Assembly (NCBI GenBank): GCA_033439765.1
Contig: JAULSN010000014.1
Location: 248,001-312,000 of the forward strand
Direction of reading: 5' to 3'
DNA: 64,000 nucleotides
Source: Lasiosphaeria ovina
Taxonomy: Eukaryota; Ascomycota; Sordariomycetes; Sordariales; Lasiosphaeriaceae
Below are positions 20,340 to 30,309 of this stretch, piece by piece (position 1 is the first letter of the stretch; the number at the start of each line of letters is the position of its first letter). Position numbers and translations under genes: made by a program. The notes under the pieces were generated by a model. The model did not search any database. It was not told the DNA's origin and saw nothing but the letters and a program-made list of their open reading frames with translations.

Positions 20340-20600
20340 CAAGTACGATGCTCTGGTCGAACGTGTCCAGCTCGGCGGTGACGAGCTTGTCAAAGCCAAG
20401 GACGGTCCGATCTGCTACCCTCTCGATGGCCCATGGCGGCTACAGATTCGCCGAGAAGCTTCTCAAGGCTCTCGAGGGCGCCAGGGGCTCGTCCAGCCCA
20501 GCTACGTCTACCTCCCCGCCATCCCGGGTGGAAAGGAGATCCGGGAGAAGACTGGTGTCGACTTCTCGGTTCCGACCGAGCTTGGCGAATCTACCGTCAT
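20340..20600 (+). pseudogene. Malate dehydrogenase shard C (C-terminal domain)
   Basis: Directly after the R right end the plus strand reads KYDALVERVQLGGDELVKAK, then after small deletions SATLSMA, GYRFAEKLLKALEGA and VYLPAIPGGKEI...TGVDFSVPTELGE. This is the MDH C-terminal domain, including the helix with KAKDG and the SATLSMA signature. Two 1-2-bp indels break the frame, and the match ends near 20600. With shards A and B it makes most of one gene, now in pieces and two orientations. Confidence 0.8.
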
Positions 20601-20814
20601 CGTAAATAAGGATGTGGGCTTGGTCGTGGTTGTTGGCCTTCTTCTCCTCCTTCTTGTTCTCGTCCGCAACACCGAAGAAGGGGAGCCAGAGGCCAGGGGC
20701 CGCATGTGGAGTCTGCCTGCAGAGCGCGGATGATGTGCCCAGCTGTGCCGCGGTGGCGGTGGCCGTTGGGCGACCGGAGAGCAGGTCAGGGGCTGGCGAT
20801 GAGACTGCCGACAG
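20601..20814. other. Unrecognised segment
   Basis: Frames read through from MDH shard C or from the opposite strand (SGRPTATATAAQLGTSSAL). Neither is recognised. Confidence 0.3.
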
Positions 20815-20962
20815 TTTCGAGCGTAGCGAGCAGCCCGCCGCAGGCGCCCCCGGAGGGCCGCCGGAGGCAAAAAGAAGGAGGAAAGCAGTGGCTGCGCGTG
20901 GCAAGCTCTCGGCCGGGGCTAGGTAGGTGACAACCCGCCTCCTGTTTATTGTCGTTGTTTTG
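20815..20962 (-). repeat. GC-rich module plus inverted partner of 18680-18800
   Basis: 20815-20874 is the module (variant 1, inverted). The following GGAGGAAAGCAGTGGCTGCG...GGCAAGCTCTCGGCCGGGGC...GACAACCCGCCTCCTGTTTA is the reverse complement of about 18690-18770. The two arms of about 120 bp lie about 2.0 kb apart and enclose most of the composite element and MDH shard C. Confidence 0.75.
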
Positions 20963-21740
20963 TGCCAACTGTCACGCAGCCCGACGGTGCCGAGCTGCCA
21001 TCGACATCCTTGGCGACATCGCTGACGAGGAGAAGGAGCTGCTCAAGGTTGCGGTCGAGGGCTTGAAGGTCTTCTACAAGTCGCGGTCGAAAAGCTGGGG
21101 GTCGCCGTGGGCCCGCTCAACGACTTGCCGCGGGAGGGTGCTTGTGGTTGCGGTCGAGGGCTGGAAGGTCTTCTCCAAGGCGCGGTCGAAAAGCTGGGGT
21201 CGCCGTGGGCCCGCTCGACGACTTGCCGCAGGAGGGTGCTTGTGGTCCCCGGCGGCGCATTCTGCTAGTCCTTGCTCTAGTCTGGGAGGGGGTCGAGAAG
21301 GGCGACGGCCAGATGTATTGTCATCGACTGGGAGTGCGCATACTGCTCAGCGAGGGCATCTGCCCATGTTCTTCACCCGCCCGCAAGAAAGAAATGTCCA
21401 AGGAAATGTCCCAGGCATGGGGTGCCGTCGTCAACGGGATCGAGGTCAAAGCCGGTAGTGCTGGCGCTCTGGCTCTGCTGGTGCTGCTGCTGCTGGTGCG
21501 GCTAGTTCTCGTAGCTGAACATGTCGTCCTGTGCCTGCCGGATCGAGTGCAGGGCGGGGTGCTGGGCTCGTTGGAAGGTCCGGCGGTGGCGGTGGCGGTG
21601 GCGGGCTGGGAGTGAGATGACGCGCCGATGACCATGGGGAGGGAGGTCTTGTTGTCCTGTGCCTGCCGGATCGAGTGCAGGGCGGGATGCTGCGGCTCGT
21701 TGGAAGGTCCGGCGGTGGGTGGCGATGCTGGATGCGGCGG
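20963..21740. repeat. Two small direct duplications, otherwise unrecognised
   Basis: GGTTGCGGTCGAGGGCT...AAGGTCTTCT...GCGGTCGAAAAGCTGGGG occurs at about 21047-21145 and again at about 21146-21240. TCCTGTGCCTGCCGGATCGA...GTGCAGGGCGGG...TCGTTGGAAGGTCCGGCGGT occurs at about 21525-21595 and 21652-21720. A minus frame reads ESAASQPASNMPRDSILGSH, protein-like but not recognised. Confidence 0.6.
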
Positions 21741-22029
21741 TGTTGGTGGCGCCGTGTTCTGATGGCCCTTCTGCTGTACACGATGCGAGCCAAGGATGGA
21801 ATCTCTAGGCATGTTGCTAGCGGGCTGGGAAGCCGCTGATTCTGCCGGGGCTACAGTGTCCTGGCCCTGCGCGGAAGGCTTTGGCGTTTGGCCGTGGGGA
21901 TACATGTTGAACGATGGGTGATGCTGTTGATATTGAGGCTGTAGTGTCCTGCGTGGAAGACGGCGAGGGTATGATGTTCTTGAGAGGAGGCTGCAGTGCC
22001 CTACTGCGGGCTGCCTCCTGTGAAAAAAA

Positions 22030-22360
22030 TGGAATGATGCGGGTTGAGGAGAGTGAGGAGAGTGGTGGTCGAGAGAGTGAGGAGAGTGGTGGTTAATCTT
22101 CTCCTCGTCTGGATCCGTCTCGGCGTTGCTTTTGCTGTACACTTGGTATGGCACGTGTACTTGCAGTCCTCGCACTGCATGCCGCCCGAGTACTTGGTCG
22201 AGAAAGACTGAGGAGAGTGGTGGTCGAGAGGACCGAGGAGAGTGGTGGTCGAGAGGACCGAGGAGAGTGGTGGTCGAGGACTGAGGAGAGTGGTGGTCGA
22301 GAAAGACTGAGAGTGGTGGTCGAAGAGTGGTGGTCGAAGAGTGGTGGTCGAGAGAGAAAA
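22030..22360 (+). repeat. GAGGAGAGTGGTGGTCGAGA minisatellite
   Basis: About ten copies of a 20-27-bp unit (GAGGAGAGTGGTGGTCGAGA) in two blocks, 22043-22092 and 22208-22352, split by the protein kinase C shard. Confidence 0.8.
22089..22200 (-). pseudogene. Protein kinase C (PKC1-type) C1-domain shard
   Basis: The minus strand reads TKYSGGMQCEDCKYTCHTKC, the zinc- and diacylglycerol-type C1 pattern, followed after a frame change by SNAETDPDEEKINH, the linker that in fungal PKC1 lies between its two C1 domains (from memory of the family). The end of the first C1 domain has been deleted, apparently at the short repeat TACCAAGTGT. Both ends run into minisatellite. Non-functional. Confidence 0.65.
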
Positions 22361-22362
22361 TT

Positions 22363-22752
22363 TCAAGACCACGATGCGATGCTCTTCATATGCTGCTGTG
22401 GGTTGACCATCTGCGCAGATTGGGCAAGCTTCTGGGCCTCGGCCTTTGCCATCTCTTGGTCAAACTTGGGCTGCATACGAGGCAGCTCGGCCTTGTCCTG
22501 CGCATTCTGGCTCGTAGCCAGACTCTCCTGTACCTTGTTGAACTTGTCTTGCATCTTTAACCCAGTCGGTGAGCCGGACTGGGAAACGCGATCCATCTCC
22601 CTTTGGACACGCTCGACGGTCATGTGTCCTGCCGTAGTAGGGATCTGAGCAGGACGAGGGGGCGAGACCAAGGTTTGCTCCTGCTGAGCCGGGGCCTTGG
22701 GCTGTGCGTGGGTCTCGTGGTGCGGCTGCAGCAGCAGCGTCCCTGGCACCAA
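22363..22752 (-). other. Unrecognised Gln/Ala-rich coding-like frame
   Basis: Minus frame reads KMQDKFNKVQESLATSQNAQ, then FDQEMAKAEAQKLAQSAQMV, charged and helical. It has no stop for about 120 codons and is not repeat-derived. It lies just beyond the bHLH shard in another frame and could be another exon of that gene or a separate shard. Family not recognised. Confidence 0.3.
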
Positions 22753-22759
22753 CCCTACT

Positions 22760-22921
22760 AGGAAGCTCGAGCAACTCCTGGCACTCGCGGCGGAGGGAGC
22801 TGTTCTCGCGCGAGAGCGTCTTGATGTGGCGCGTCGCGAGCTCGAGCACCTCGGCCTTGGTCATGCGTTTCTCGTCGGGCGCTGCGTCGTCGGAGGCGTT
22901 GTAAAAAGGAGAGGAAACCAT
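22760..22921 (-). pseudogene. bHLH transcription factor shard (helix 2)
   Basis: Minus frame reads MTKAEVLELATRHIKTLSRE then NSSLRRECQELLELP, the second helix and following leucine-zipper-like stretch of a fungal basic helix-loop-helix factor (pattern KAEVL..A..HI..L). The basic region and loop are absent; a module-linked repeat lies upstream and a Gln-rich segment downstream. Confidence 0.5.
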
Positions 22922-22989
22922 GCAGAGCAGCTTTCATCTTGGTGTCTCCCCGGCAGCGATGCTGGGGTTGCAGCAGGAAGTCAACTGGC

Positions 22990-23960
22990 CGCAGCTGACC
23001 GACCACAGGTGGTTTGTTGTCATTCTTGGGTGCCACTCCTCGGGCGCGTCGCTGCCGCTTCCTTGTCTCGCGCCGTCTCTTGTTGAGGCGCTGCTTCTGC
23101 TGGGAGCCGAGAGAGCGCCAGCGCTGTGGTAGAAAGCACCCGTCCGCGGCGACCACAGGTGGTTTGCTGTCACTCTTGGGTGCCACTCCTCGGCAGCACA
23201 GTTCGTTGTGTGTAAGCCAACTCTCGGGGCGGGCTTGGAGGGGCGTGTTGAGCCTGCCGCAGAACCAGCCCTTTCGAGCGTAGCGAGCAGCTCGCCGCAG
23301 GCGCCCCCGGAGGGCCGCCGGAGGCAAAAGAAGGGATGGAGCAGCTCGCCGCTTTGTGTCTGGAGGGCCGCCGGAGGCAAAAGAAGGGATGGAGCAGCTC
23401 GCCGCTTTGTGTCTGGAGGGCCGCCGGAGGCAAAAGAAGGGATGGAGCAGCTCGCCGCTTTGTGTCTGGAGGGCCGCCGGAGGCAAAAGAAGGGATGAAG
23501 CACCCGTCCGCGGCGACCACAGGTGGTTTGTTGTCATTCTTGGGTGCCACTCCTCGGGCAGCAGTTCGTTGTGTGTGGTGTATGTGTGTGGTCACAGGTG
23601 GTTTGTTGTCATTCTTGGGTGCCACTCCTCGGGCAGCAGTTCGTTGTGTGTGGTGTATGTGTGTGGTGTATGTGGTATGTGTGTGTGTGTGGTGTATGTG
23701 GTGTGTGTGTATGTGGTGTGTATAGTATGTGTATGTGTGTGGTGTGTATGTGTGTGGTGTATATGGTATGTGTGTGTGTGTTGTGTGTGTGGTGTGTGTG
23801 GTGTATGTGTGTGGTGTATGTGGTGTAAGCCAACTCTCGTGGCTGGGCCGGTGGGAGCGAGGTTGATGTAGAAGGCGCGAGAAGGTGGTTTGTTGTCATT
23901 CTTGGGTGCCACTCCCCGGGCAGCACAGTTCGTTGTGTGAAGGCCAACTCTCGTGGCTGG
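22990..23960 (+). repeat. Dispersed 'B' repeat cluster around the GC-rich module
   Basis: Unit order: GAGAGCGCCAGCGCTGT, AAGCACCCGTCCGCGGCGAC, CACAGGTGGTTTGTTGTCAT, TTGGGTGCCACTCCTCGG, CAGTTCGTTGTGTG, AAGCCAACTCTCG, then the GC-rich module. Full or partial copies start at about 22998, 23107, 23500, 23594 and 23885. A further full copy is at 31083-31330. GT-rich microsatellite fills 23640-23826. Confidence 0.75.
23271..23497 (-). repeat. GC-rich module in a four-unit tandem array
   Basis: One variant-1 unit followed by three units of about 57 bp, each GAGCAGCTCGCCGCTTTGTG-TCTGGAGGGCCGCCGGAGGC-AAAAGAAGGGATG, almost identical. This is the only place where the module itself is tandemly amplified. 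Confidence 0.85.
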
Positions 23961-24132
23961 CCGGTGGGAGATGGTGTGTGCTTTTTGGTACGAGAGCTTA
24001 GACCGCGGGAGTCAGAAAAGAAACGTCATCCGTCGTTCCAGTGAACGGCTGCGATACGAAGTGCTTACCTGGGGTCTGCAAGTCAGCGATCATGGCCTCA
24101 AGACTCGGATCAAGCCTGCCGCAGAACCAGCC

Positions 24133-24186
24133 GTTTCGAGCGAGCAGATCGCCGCTTTATGTCTGGAGGGCCGCCGGAGGCAAAAA
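24133..24186 (-). repeat. GC-rich module, variant 2
   Basis: TTTCGAGCGAGCAGATCGCC, then GCTTTATGTCTGGAGGGCC and GCCGGAGGCAAAAAG. Preceded by AGCCTGCCGCAGAACCAGCC as in the 23.2-kb and 31.2-kb copies. Confidence 0.75.
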
Positions 24187-24214
24187 GAAGGGATGGAGCA
24201 CCGGTCCGCGGCAA

Positions 24215-24375
24215 TTGCAAGGTTGTAGAACAAGGTTGTAGAAAGAAGTGGTTTATTTTGGCGGGGGAGCTGGCGAGACAGGTTGCAGGAAGAAGTGGTT
24301 TATTTTGGCGGGGGAGCTGGCGAGACAGGTTGCAGAAAGAAAGCGGATTATTTTGGCGGGGGAGCTGGCGAGAAA
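24215..24375 (+). repeat. 53-bp tandem repeat, three copies
   Basis: GTGGTTTATTTTGGCGGGGG, AGCTGGCGAGACAGGTTGCA repeated three times with a few changes in the third copy. Confidence 0.85.
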
Positions 24376-24444
24376 GTTGAAGGTGCGGCATGGACCACGC
24401 ATGCCGGCTAACTTGGGAAGGAAGACTCTACGCGGGACTCTGGC

Positions 24445-25385
24445 CGGCTAATAAACTTTGGGGTGAGGGATTTGCAGCTTGAGCGGGGTCCTCAAGCGTG
24501 GGGCTAATAAACTTTGGGGTGAGGGATTTGCAGCTTGAGGGGGTCCTCAAGCGTGGGGCTAATAAACTTTGGGGTGAGGGATTTGCAGCTTGAGGGGGTC
24601 CTCAAGCGTGTTGACAAGATAACAGGGGCTAATAAACTTTGGGGTGAGGGATTTGCAGCTTGAGCGGGGTCCTCAAGCGTGTTGACAAGATAGCAGGGGC
24701 TAATAAACTTTGGGGCGAGGGATTTGCAGCTTGAGGGGGTCCTCAAGCGTGTTGACAAGATAACAGGGGCTAATAAACTTTGGGGTGAGGGATTTGCAGC
24801 TTGAGGGGGTCCTCAAGCGTGTTGACAAGATAGCAGGGGCTAATAAACTTTGGGGTGAGGGATTTGCAGCTCCTCAAGCGTGTTGGCAAGATAACAGGGG
24901 CTAATAAACTTTGGGGTGAAGGATTTGCAGCTTGAGGGGGTCCTCAAGCGTGTTGACAAGATAACAGGGCCACATTACCTAGTTGGTACCTGGGAATAAG
25001 GCTATTTTATATACAAAGCCAGGTACTACCTGTGTCACTCTGCCCACTACCCGCCGCTCATTTGGCCCTCGCCATCTGACACATCCTGCATCCTCCCTAC
25101 CATAGAATGCACATATTGGTTAGTGCGGAGACTTGCCAGGGGCTAATAAACTTTGGGGTGAGGGATTTGCAGCTTGAGGGGGTCCTCAAGCGTGTTAACA
25201 AGATAACAGGGCCACATTACCTAGTTGGTACCTGGGAACAAGGCTATTTTATATACAAAGCCAGGTACTACCCGTGTCACTCTGCCCCACTACCCGCCGG
25301 TCATTTGGCCCTCGCCATCTGACACATGCTGCATCCTCCCTACCATAGAATGCACATATTGGTTAGTGCGGAGACTTGCCAAGCC
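24445..25385 (+). repeat. Minisatellite with GGGGCTAATAAACTTTGGGG units and a higher-order duplication
   Basis: About ten units of 55-72 bp: GGGGCTAATAAACTTTGGGG, GAGGGATTTGCAGCTTGAGG, GGTCCTCAAGCGTG, with or without TTGACAAGATAACA. A block of about 170 bp (GGCCACATTACCTAGTTGGT to GTGCGGAGACTTGCCA) occurs at about 24968-25137 and 25208-25382, the copies differing at a few positions. Confidence 0.85.
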
Positions 25386-25559
25386 ATCTTGTGTGGCCCT
25401 GGCATCTTGTCAACCGCTTGCCCCTCGGGAATCCCCCACGTCTGTTATGATGCCTTGGATGGTGTTGCATACCAGTACCGGAAGATGCAAGATGCTTGCA
25501 CCGGGAGGTTCAGCGCGCAGCATGCATGGTATTCCTTGCCAGAAGACGCTAGAGGTCTG

Positions 25560-25870
25560 TCTTGGCGCGCAGACGGCTGACGCGCCCTCTCTCTTCTTCC
25601 CGCCCGCAAAAGCACCGCCCGCAAAAGCACCCCCCGCAAAAGCACCCCCCGCAAAAGCACCCCCCCGCAAAAGCACCCCGCCATGTCTGCCCAACTTGCC
25701 AATGCCTTCCTGCAGACTGCAGACTGCAGACTGCAGACTGCGCAGGGCTTCCCCGCAGTGCCGGCCCCACCTTTGGTAATCTACCCCTCGAGCGGCCAAT
25801 GCCAGCACAAGCACAAGCACAAGCACAAGCACAAGCACAAGCACAAGCACAAGCACAAGCACAAGCACCG
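25560..25870 (+). repeat. Short tandem repeats: GCAAAAGCACCCCCC, CAGACTG, CACAAG
   Basis: Five units of about 15 bp (CCCGCAAAAGCACCC) at 25604-25678, (GCAGACT)n at 25711-25742 and about eleven CACAAG hexamers at 25804-25868. The frame running through them on the minus strand is low-complexity read-through. Confidence 0.85.
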
Positions 25871-25899
25871 ATACCATCATATAAGCTTGTCGAGCAAAT

Positions 25900-26160
25900 A
25901 AAAGGAGACAATAAATGCCAAAGTAAATGGATTGAGGGTTATTAGGGTTGTTGGTTAGGTCTAAGCAAAACAATTGCATTCGCTCAATCATGGCCCGTTT
26001 GACCTCGAAAAAATCGGCATCTGATACTCTTGTGACTAATTCTTCACATGCCCCGACTTTGAAGCTATTATGGGCTCTAGAGCCGGCGAAGGCTAATTTT
26101 GGTCGTGTCACGAGCCGATTACGGATTTGGCGAGGTCCGCGGCGGATCCGCCACGCAACC
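25900..26160 (-). other. Unrecognised coding-like segment
   Basis: Minus strand gives RPKLAFAGSRAHNSFKVGAC then EELVTRVSDADFFEVKRAMI without stops for about 60 codons. Composition looks protein-like, but the family is not recognised and the rest is lost in repeats. Confidence 0.25.
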
Positions 26161-26182
26161 CCCTCTCTGACATCCCCCTGTT

Positions 26183-26365
26183 GTTCATTCCTCCAGAGCT
26201 AAGCTCAGAGCTAAGCTCAGAGCTAAGCTAGGAAGGTGCGATGCGGGATTTTTTTTGTGGCCCTCTAACATCCCCCTGGTTCATTCCTCCAGAGCTAAGC
26301 TCAGAGCTAAGCTCAGAGCTAAGCTAGGAAGGTGCGATGCGGGATTTTTTTTGTGGCCTAGTACG
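26183..26365 (+). repeat. 96-bp tandem duplication upstream of the DUF3716-like gene
   Basis: GTTCATTCCTCCAGAGCTAA starts at 26183 and again at 26279. Each copy holds three nested CAGAGCTAAGCT units and ends GATGCGGGATTTTTTTTGTG. A partial copy is at 1587-1620. The second copy ends about 155 bp before the ATG, in the promoter. Confidence 0.85.
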
Positions 26366-26515
26366 ATCCGGGAGATTTGGTGTAACTGTGGGTCCGGTGG
26401 TCGTGCTTCTTCCTTTCCACTCTTTCTTCTTCTTCGCACACACACACACACACACACACACACCAACCACACCACACACGCAAACCAACTACACCACACA
26501 CGCAGACCACACATC

Positions 26516-27177
26516 ATGGCTCTCGTTCCCTCTGGCGGAACTGGCAGCGACCTCGCCCTTGCGCCTCTCTCTCCCTCGGGCGAAACCCGCCACATCCTCT
26601 TCGGTGTCGTGCCTTATCGCACGGAAGAGTCGGGCACCTGGATCCAGATTCCAACCTCCTCTCTGCGCAGTCGTACTCTCCTTCGTGCGCTCTGCACCAC
26701 TGTGAGTCTCCCCCTCGCGACTCTTTCTTTTTGTCGTGCGATAATTAACTCGTCCAGGACGAAGAGCGCCGCGTCGCCGACACGCCGTCGGTCGACGTCG
26801 AGATGCGGGTCTCGCCCGCCGAGTTCGAAGACCTGGGCCAATTCTTCGCCAAGCTCCTTCGGCGGGAGTCGTACTTTCGGGCGTTGCTCATCCAGTCTCG
26901 GGGCCACCGGGTTCGCCCCTGCAACACAATGTGCAATGGCGCCCAAGTGAGCCGCAAGTTTCGGACTTGTCGCCGTCTCGACACTTTCCTAGCTGGCGCA
27001 TGTGCGGAATGCGTCTACCAAACGCTCGGCGCTCGCTGCGAGCACTTGCGCGATGGTACGGTGTTGGGCCCGGACTCGCCAATGCAATATATCGGTTACG
27101 GCAGCAGCATTGCGCGCAGCGTTGCTCCCTCTGGTTCAGCAGGTTCGCGGCTGAACCCTCTTCAGGTCGACGATTAA
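26516..27177 (+). CDS. Cysteine-rich DUF3716-like protein
   Basis: Two exons, 26516-26701 and 26758-27177, with a 56-bp intron (GTGAGT...TCCAG), giving 201 residues. The first ATG follows a CT-rich stretch, a CA microsatellite and an ACAC-rich leader, typical of a fungal promoter. Residues 1-110 hold a block around HILFGVVPYRTEESGTW. The C-terminal half has six ordered cysteines at about 117, 121, 133, 144, 147 and 156 (RPCNTMC, FRTC, GACAEC, GARCEHL), the layout of the fungal DUF3716 zinc-binding-like domain; this assignment is inference. Function unknown; a nuclear role is plausible because the family resembles small Zn-binding regulators. No breaks. A scrambled Copia starts about 100 bp downstream. 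Confidence 0.65.
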
Positions 27178-27289
27178 CTTCTTTTTGTGCCCCCGTTGAT
27201 CTCGCGTTCGCGCCCAGGTCCTTGCACGTTTGGGGGCTTCTCTTTGTACTTTCTTGGTGCGGCTTGGGGTGTTTGTGGTGCGATGGGAA

Positions 27290-27430
27290 ATTTGGGGATC
27301 GATGGCAAGGATAATCCAGCGGACGCACTATCCCAGAAGAACCCCCAACCAGGCACTGGCCAAGCTCATCGACAATGGGATCATCACGGTACGGATTGAG
27401 GCCTTCGTCGACCGCCTGGAGAAAGAAGTC
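27290..27430 (+). pseudogene. Inverted Copia block (RNase H C-terminus)
   Basis: Plus strand gives IDGKDNPADALSQKN, a small shift, then QALAKLIDNGIITVRIEAF and VDRLE. On the minus strand the RNase H part ends exactly before this motif, at REILEVRW near 27470, so this block is the missing end turned around. Confidence 0.75.
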
Positions 27431-28494
27431 ACTTCACGCATGTATACAAGCAAAACTCACTACATTTCCATCGCACTTCTAATATCTCGCGGCCTTCATA
27501 TGCCTCGCGCAGCGACATGATATCGATCATCAGTCTCTTCTCAGTAGTCGTGCCAAGCTTAGCTAGACAATCGTACAGTGATCTCGAGTCCGTGCAGACC
27601 ACTATTGGGATTCGCGCCATGTCCAAGACAGCCGTGATTCTCGCGAGTGTTGTGCCGAGTGCGATTCCACCGAGATGACATGTCCTTATTATTGGCGAAC
27701 GCACCATCAAGATCTAGTGGTTGGTATTGGAGTCCTCGGTCAGAGTTCTCCATCTGCTACTTGATCCTCTTATTGAGACTGTCCGCTACTTGATCCTCTT
27801 ATTGAGACTGTCCAAGTCCTCCTTCACTGGTTCTGTGGCTTGGGCAGCCACGGAGAGGTCGTACGTTGCTTCTGGCTGGCAAATACTCGCCATATATGCA
27901 CCTCTCGCACGTTGGGACACGTACTGCTGTGGTGCGTCGCTCTCTGCTTTCACAAGTTGGAGTTGCTTTGCCTGGCCCTTCTGCACCATCTCCCACCCAC
28001 CTCTCCGTCAAGTAACAGTCGGCAGCCGTTGAAGTCGATAGGTGAGTCGTGCGAAAGCAGTTTCTTTGGCTTGTGCCATCAAACCTGCCTCGTGCAGCTT
28101 GACTTCTTTGTCGAGATCTCCGGGGTAGCGAGGGTGAGTGTGTCGTCCGTCTGCATCCCGGTTATCGCCAAGTCGTCTTTTCCCGACTTGGTGAAACAGC
28201 AAGCAGGGGTCGTACGTTGAAGTCTGCATCTCCAGCTTCTCGATATGGTGACTATGGTACGTCCCGAACCAGTAGGCTCCAGCCTCGATCAGTCCCGTAC
28301 GAGGGCATCCGTACCCGAATCACCGAGTCTTCTGGGTACTTGCTCTTGAGTTCCCTCGGGAGTCGTGCCATGATCTTTCTCTGAAGCGGATCTGTGGACG
28401 GGGTGTACGCTTGAGTTATATCGCGAAGCTCGACTGACGCGCCAATTCTCTTTGCCAGGGACGGGGCTAGTGCGATGATCAAAGGAGACGCCAA

Positions 28495-29150
28495 TCGAGG
28501 CACACTGGGCATGGAGCGTGCGTACGATATTCCACACCAGGAACTCAGCAATCGCACGGATGATGAGACCATTCTCCAAATGGCATTCAAGGCTCTCAAC
28601 GATACGGCAGGACCCGACGGACTGGTGCCGACACTTCTAGTCTCGGGCACGTACCCACGGATCAACCAAGACTCACCACCATGCCCGGATATCACGGCAC
28701 GAGCCCGAGCTGTGCGGAGAGCGATGAAAATGCTCGGGGAAATCCGTGCTCAAGTCCATGTCAATCGTGCGATAAATACCAGGTGCGATACATTTGACTC
28801 GGAAAGAGAAACATGACTTGGCACTATCGGTCAAGCTGCGGGAAGAAGGCAAGATCACCGCACCAGGCCAACCATTTGAAGAATCGGACGCACAAGAGAT
28901 GGATGGCCTCCTGGCATCCCATGTCATCGAGATTATGACACTTGAATCGTGCGAGAAATCAAGACTCATCGTGCAAGGATTCAAGGACCGGGCAAGGATT
29001 CAAGGACCATGGCAAGAAGGAGATCCTTACCCAAGCGCCAACTATCAGAAGCTACAGCACGCAAAGCAGTCAAGAATGAGGGTATTCCAAGTGTGTGTAT
29101 TCAGTCATGTGTAGAAGAAAAGAAAGGCCTGCCTGCCCGGGTCGGGGACC
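28495..29150 (+). pseudogene. Inverted Copia block (integrase end to start of reverse transcriptase)
   Basis: Reads plus: ERAYDIPHQELSNRTDDETI, FKALNDTAGPDGLVPTLLVS, DITARARAVRRAMK, then in a second frame ITAPGQPFEESDAQEMDGLL and EKSRLIVQGFKD. The neighbouring Copia segments on both sides read minus. The left breakpoint is close to 28490, where LASPLIIALAPSL (minus) meets GTLGMERAYDI (plus). Confidence 0.75.
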
Positions 29151-30309
29151 TGTGTTGACCCTGTGGAAAAGGCGGTCAAATTAGGTGCCCTGTGCAGGCC
29201 CTGCCCGATCGTCCTGAACCATTTAACCCTAACCTTTCTGACACCAACGATTCAGAGAATGAGCCAGAGGTGCACGATACTCGCATGATTCTCGCCTTGT
29301 TTCTGAATTCCTCAGAGGCCAAGTTGGTTCCTGGGTGGTCGTGCGATATCACATCTGGAGGTCCTTGGTAGACATGGATCCAGCAGCGACATGGTGCGTT
29401 CGGTGCATCTCGTGCAGTCATTGACGGCACGAATGTTCCCGCCTGGAATCATGTCGCGACGTCGGTGACGTGCAACACTGTCCTACCCCTTCAGCTGGAC
29501 AATATCGATGACGACCTCGTAGTCGAACTCGCACTCGTCCTTGATGGCGAACTTGAGCCTCTGGGGGGGCGGGGTCGTGCGTGTGGCAGTGATGGCAGAC
29601 TTTCTGCATCTCGTTGAGAATATCCTCTCGTACGTCCTCGTGTCCTGCCTTTTGGACAATGATGTTCTCGACGTTCCCGAAAGACGGTCTGCGTCGTGCA
29701 AGCAGAAGAGGAATGGAGTTGGCGTATTCGGGATATGGTAGGTGACTCGCCCGATGGCCTTCTCCACCGAGTCTGATCTCTGCCGTACCTGGGGTCCAGC
29801 GTGGCACTTCCCGACGGTAGAGACTTGTGCGGCTCCCGTATCCCAAAGTTCACCCTGGTACGTGGTGGTGTACTGGTTCTCGAGAGTGAACTGGTCCGCG
29901 GGGCCCATCTCCTTCTCCTCGTAGATGCTCTCCCCGAGAGTACGATGGAGATGTGCCTTCTCTTGGAGGAATTGTGCGGCTTGTCCCTTCACTCGCTCTT
30001 CCTCGTCGTCCTCTGAGTCTTGGGGGTCGTCCTTCATATTCTAGGAGAAATTGTGCAAAGTCTTCTTCTTTCTGGAAGGTCTGCACGCCTGGAGGTATTG
30101 CTTTCGGGAAAGGTCTCGCTCTGCCTGTGAATGCTGGTCCACAATCTGTGGAAAGAATTGATGTACAGTTTTCGCCGTGTTGATCAACATACCTGGCCCT
30201 GATCTGCATACCTGGCCCTGATCTGCATTCCGGGCCTGAATCTGCATATCTGGCCTTTCTTCTTCATCTTCATGATATATTACAGCTATGCAGGCCTCTA
30301 TTCTTTTGA

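Noticed and set aside
23271..23497. Regular repeat array resembling a CRISPR
   Set aside because: Units are contiguous with no unique spacers, in a eukaryotic genome; it is a tandem array of the GC-rich module.
26947..26992. Possible second intron (GTGAGC...CTAG) in the DUF3716-like gene
   Set aside because: Removing 46 bp would shift the frame and destroy the conserved cysteines.
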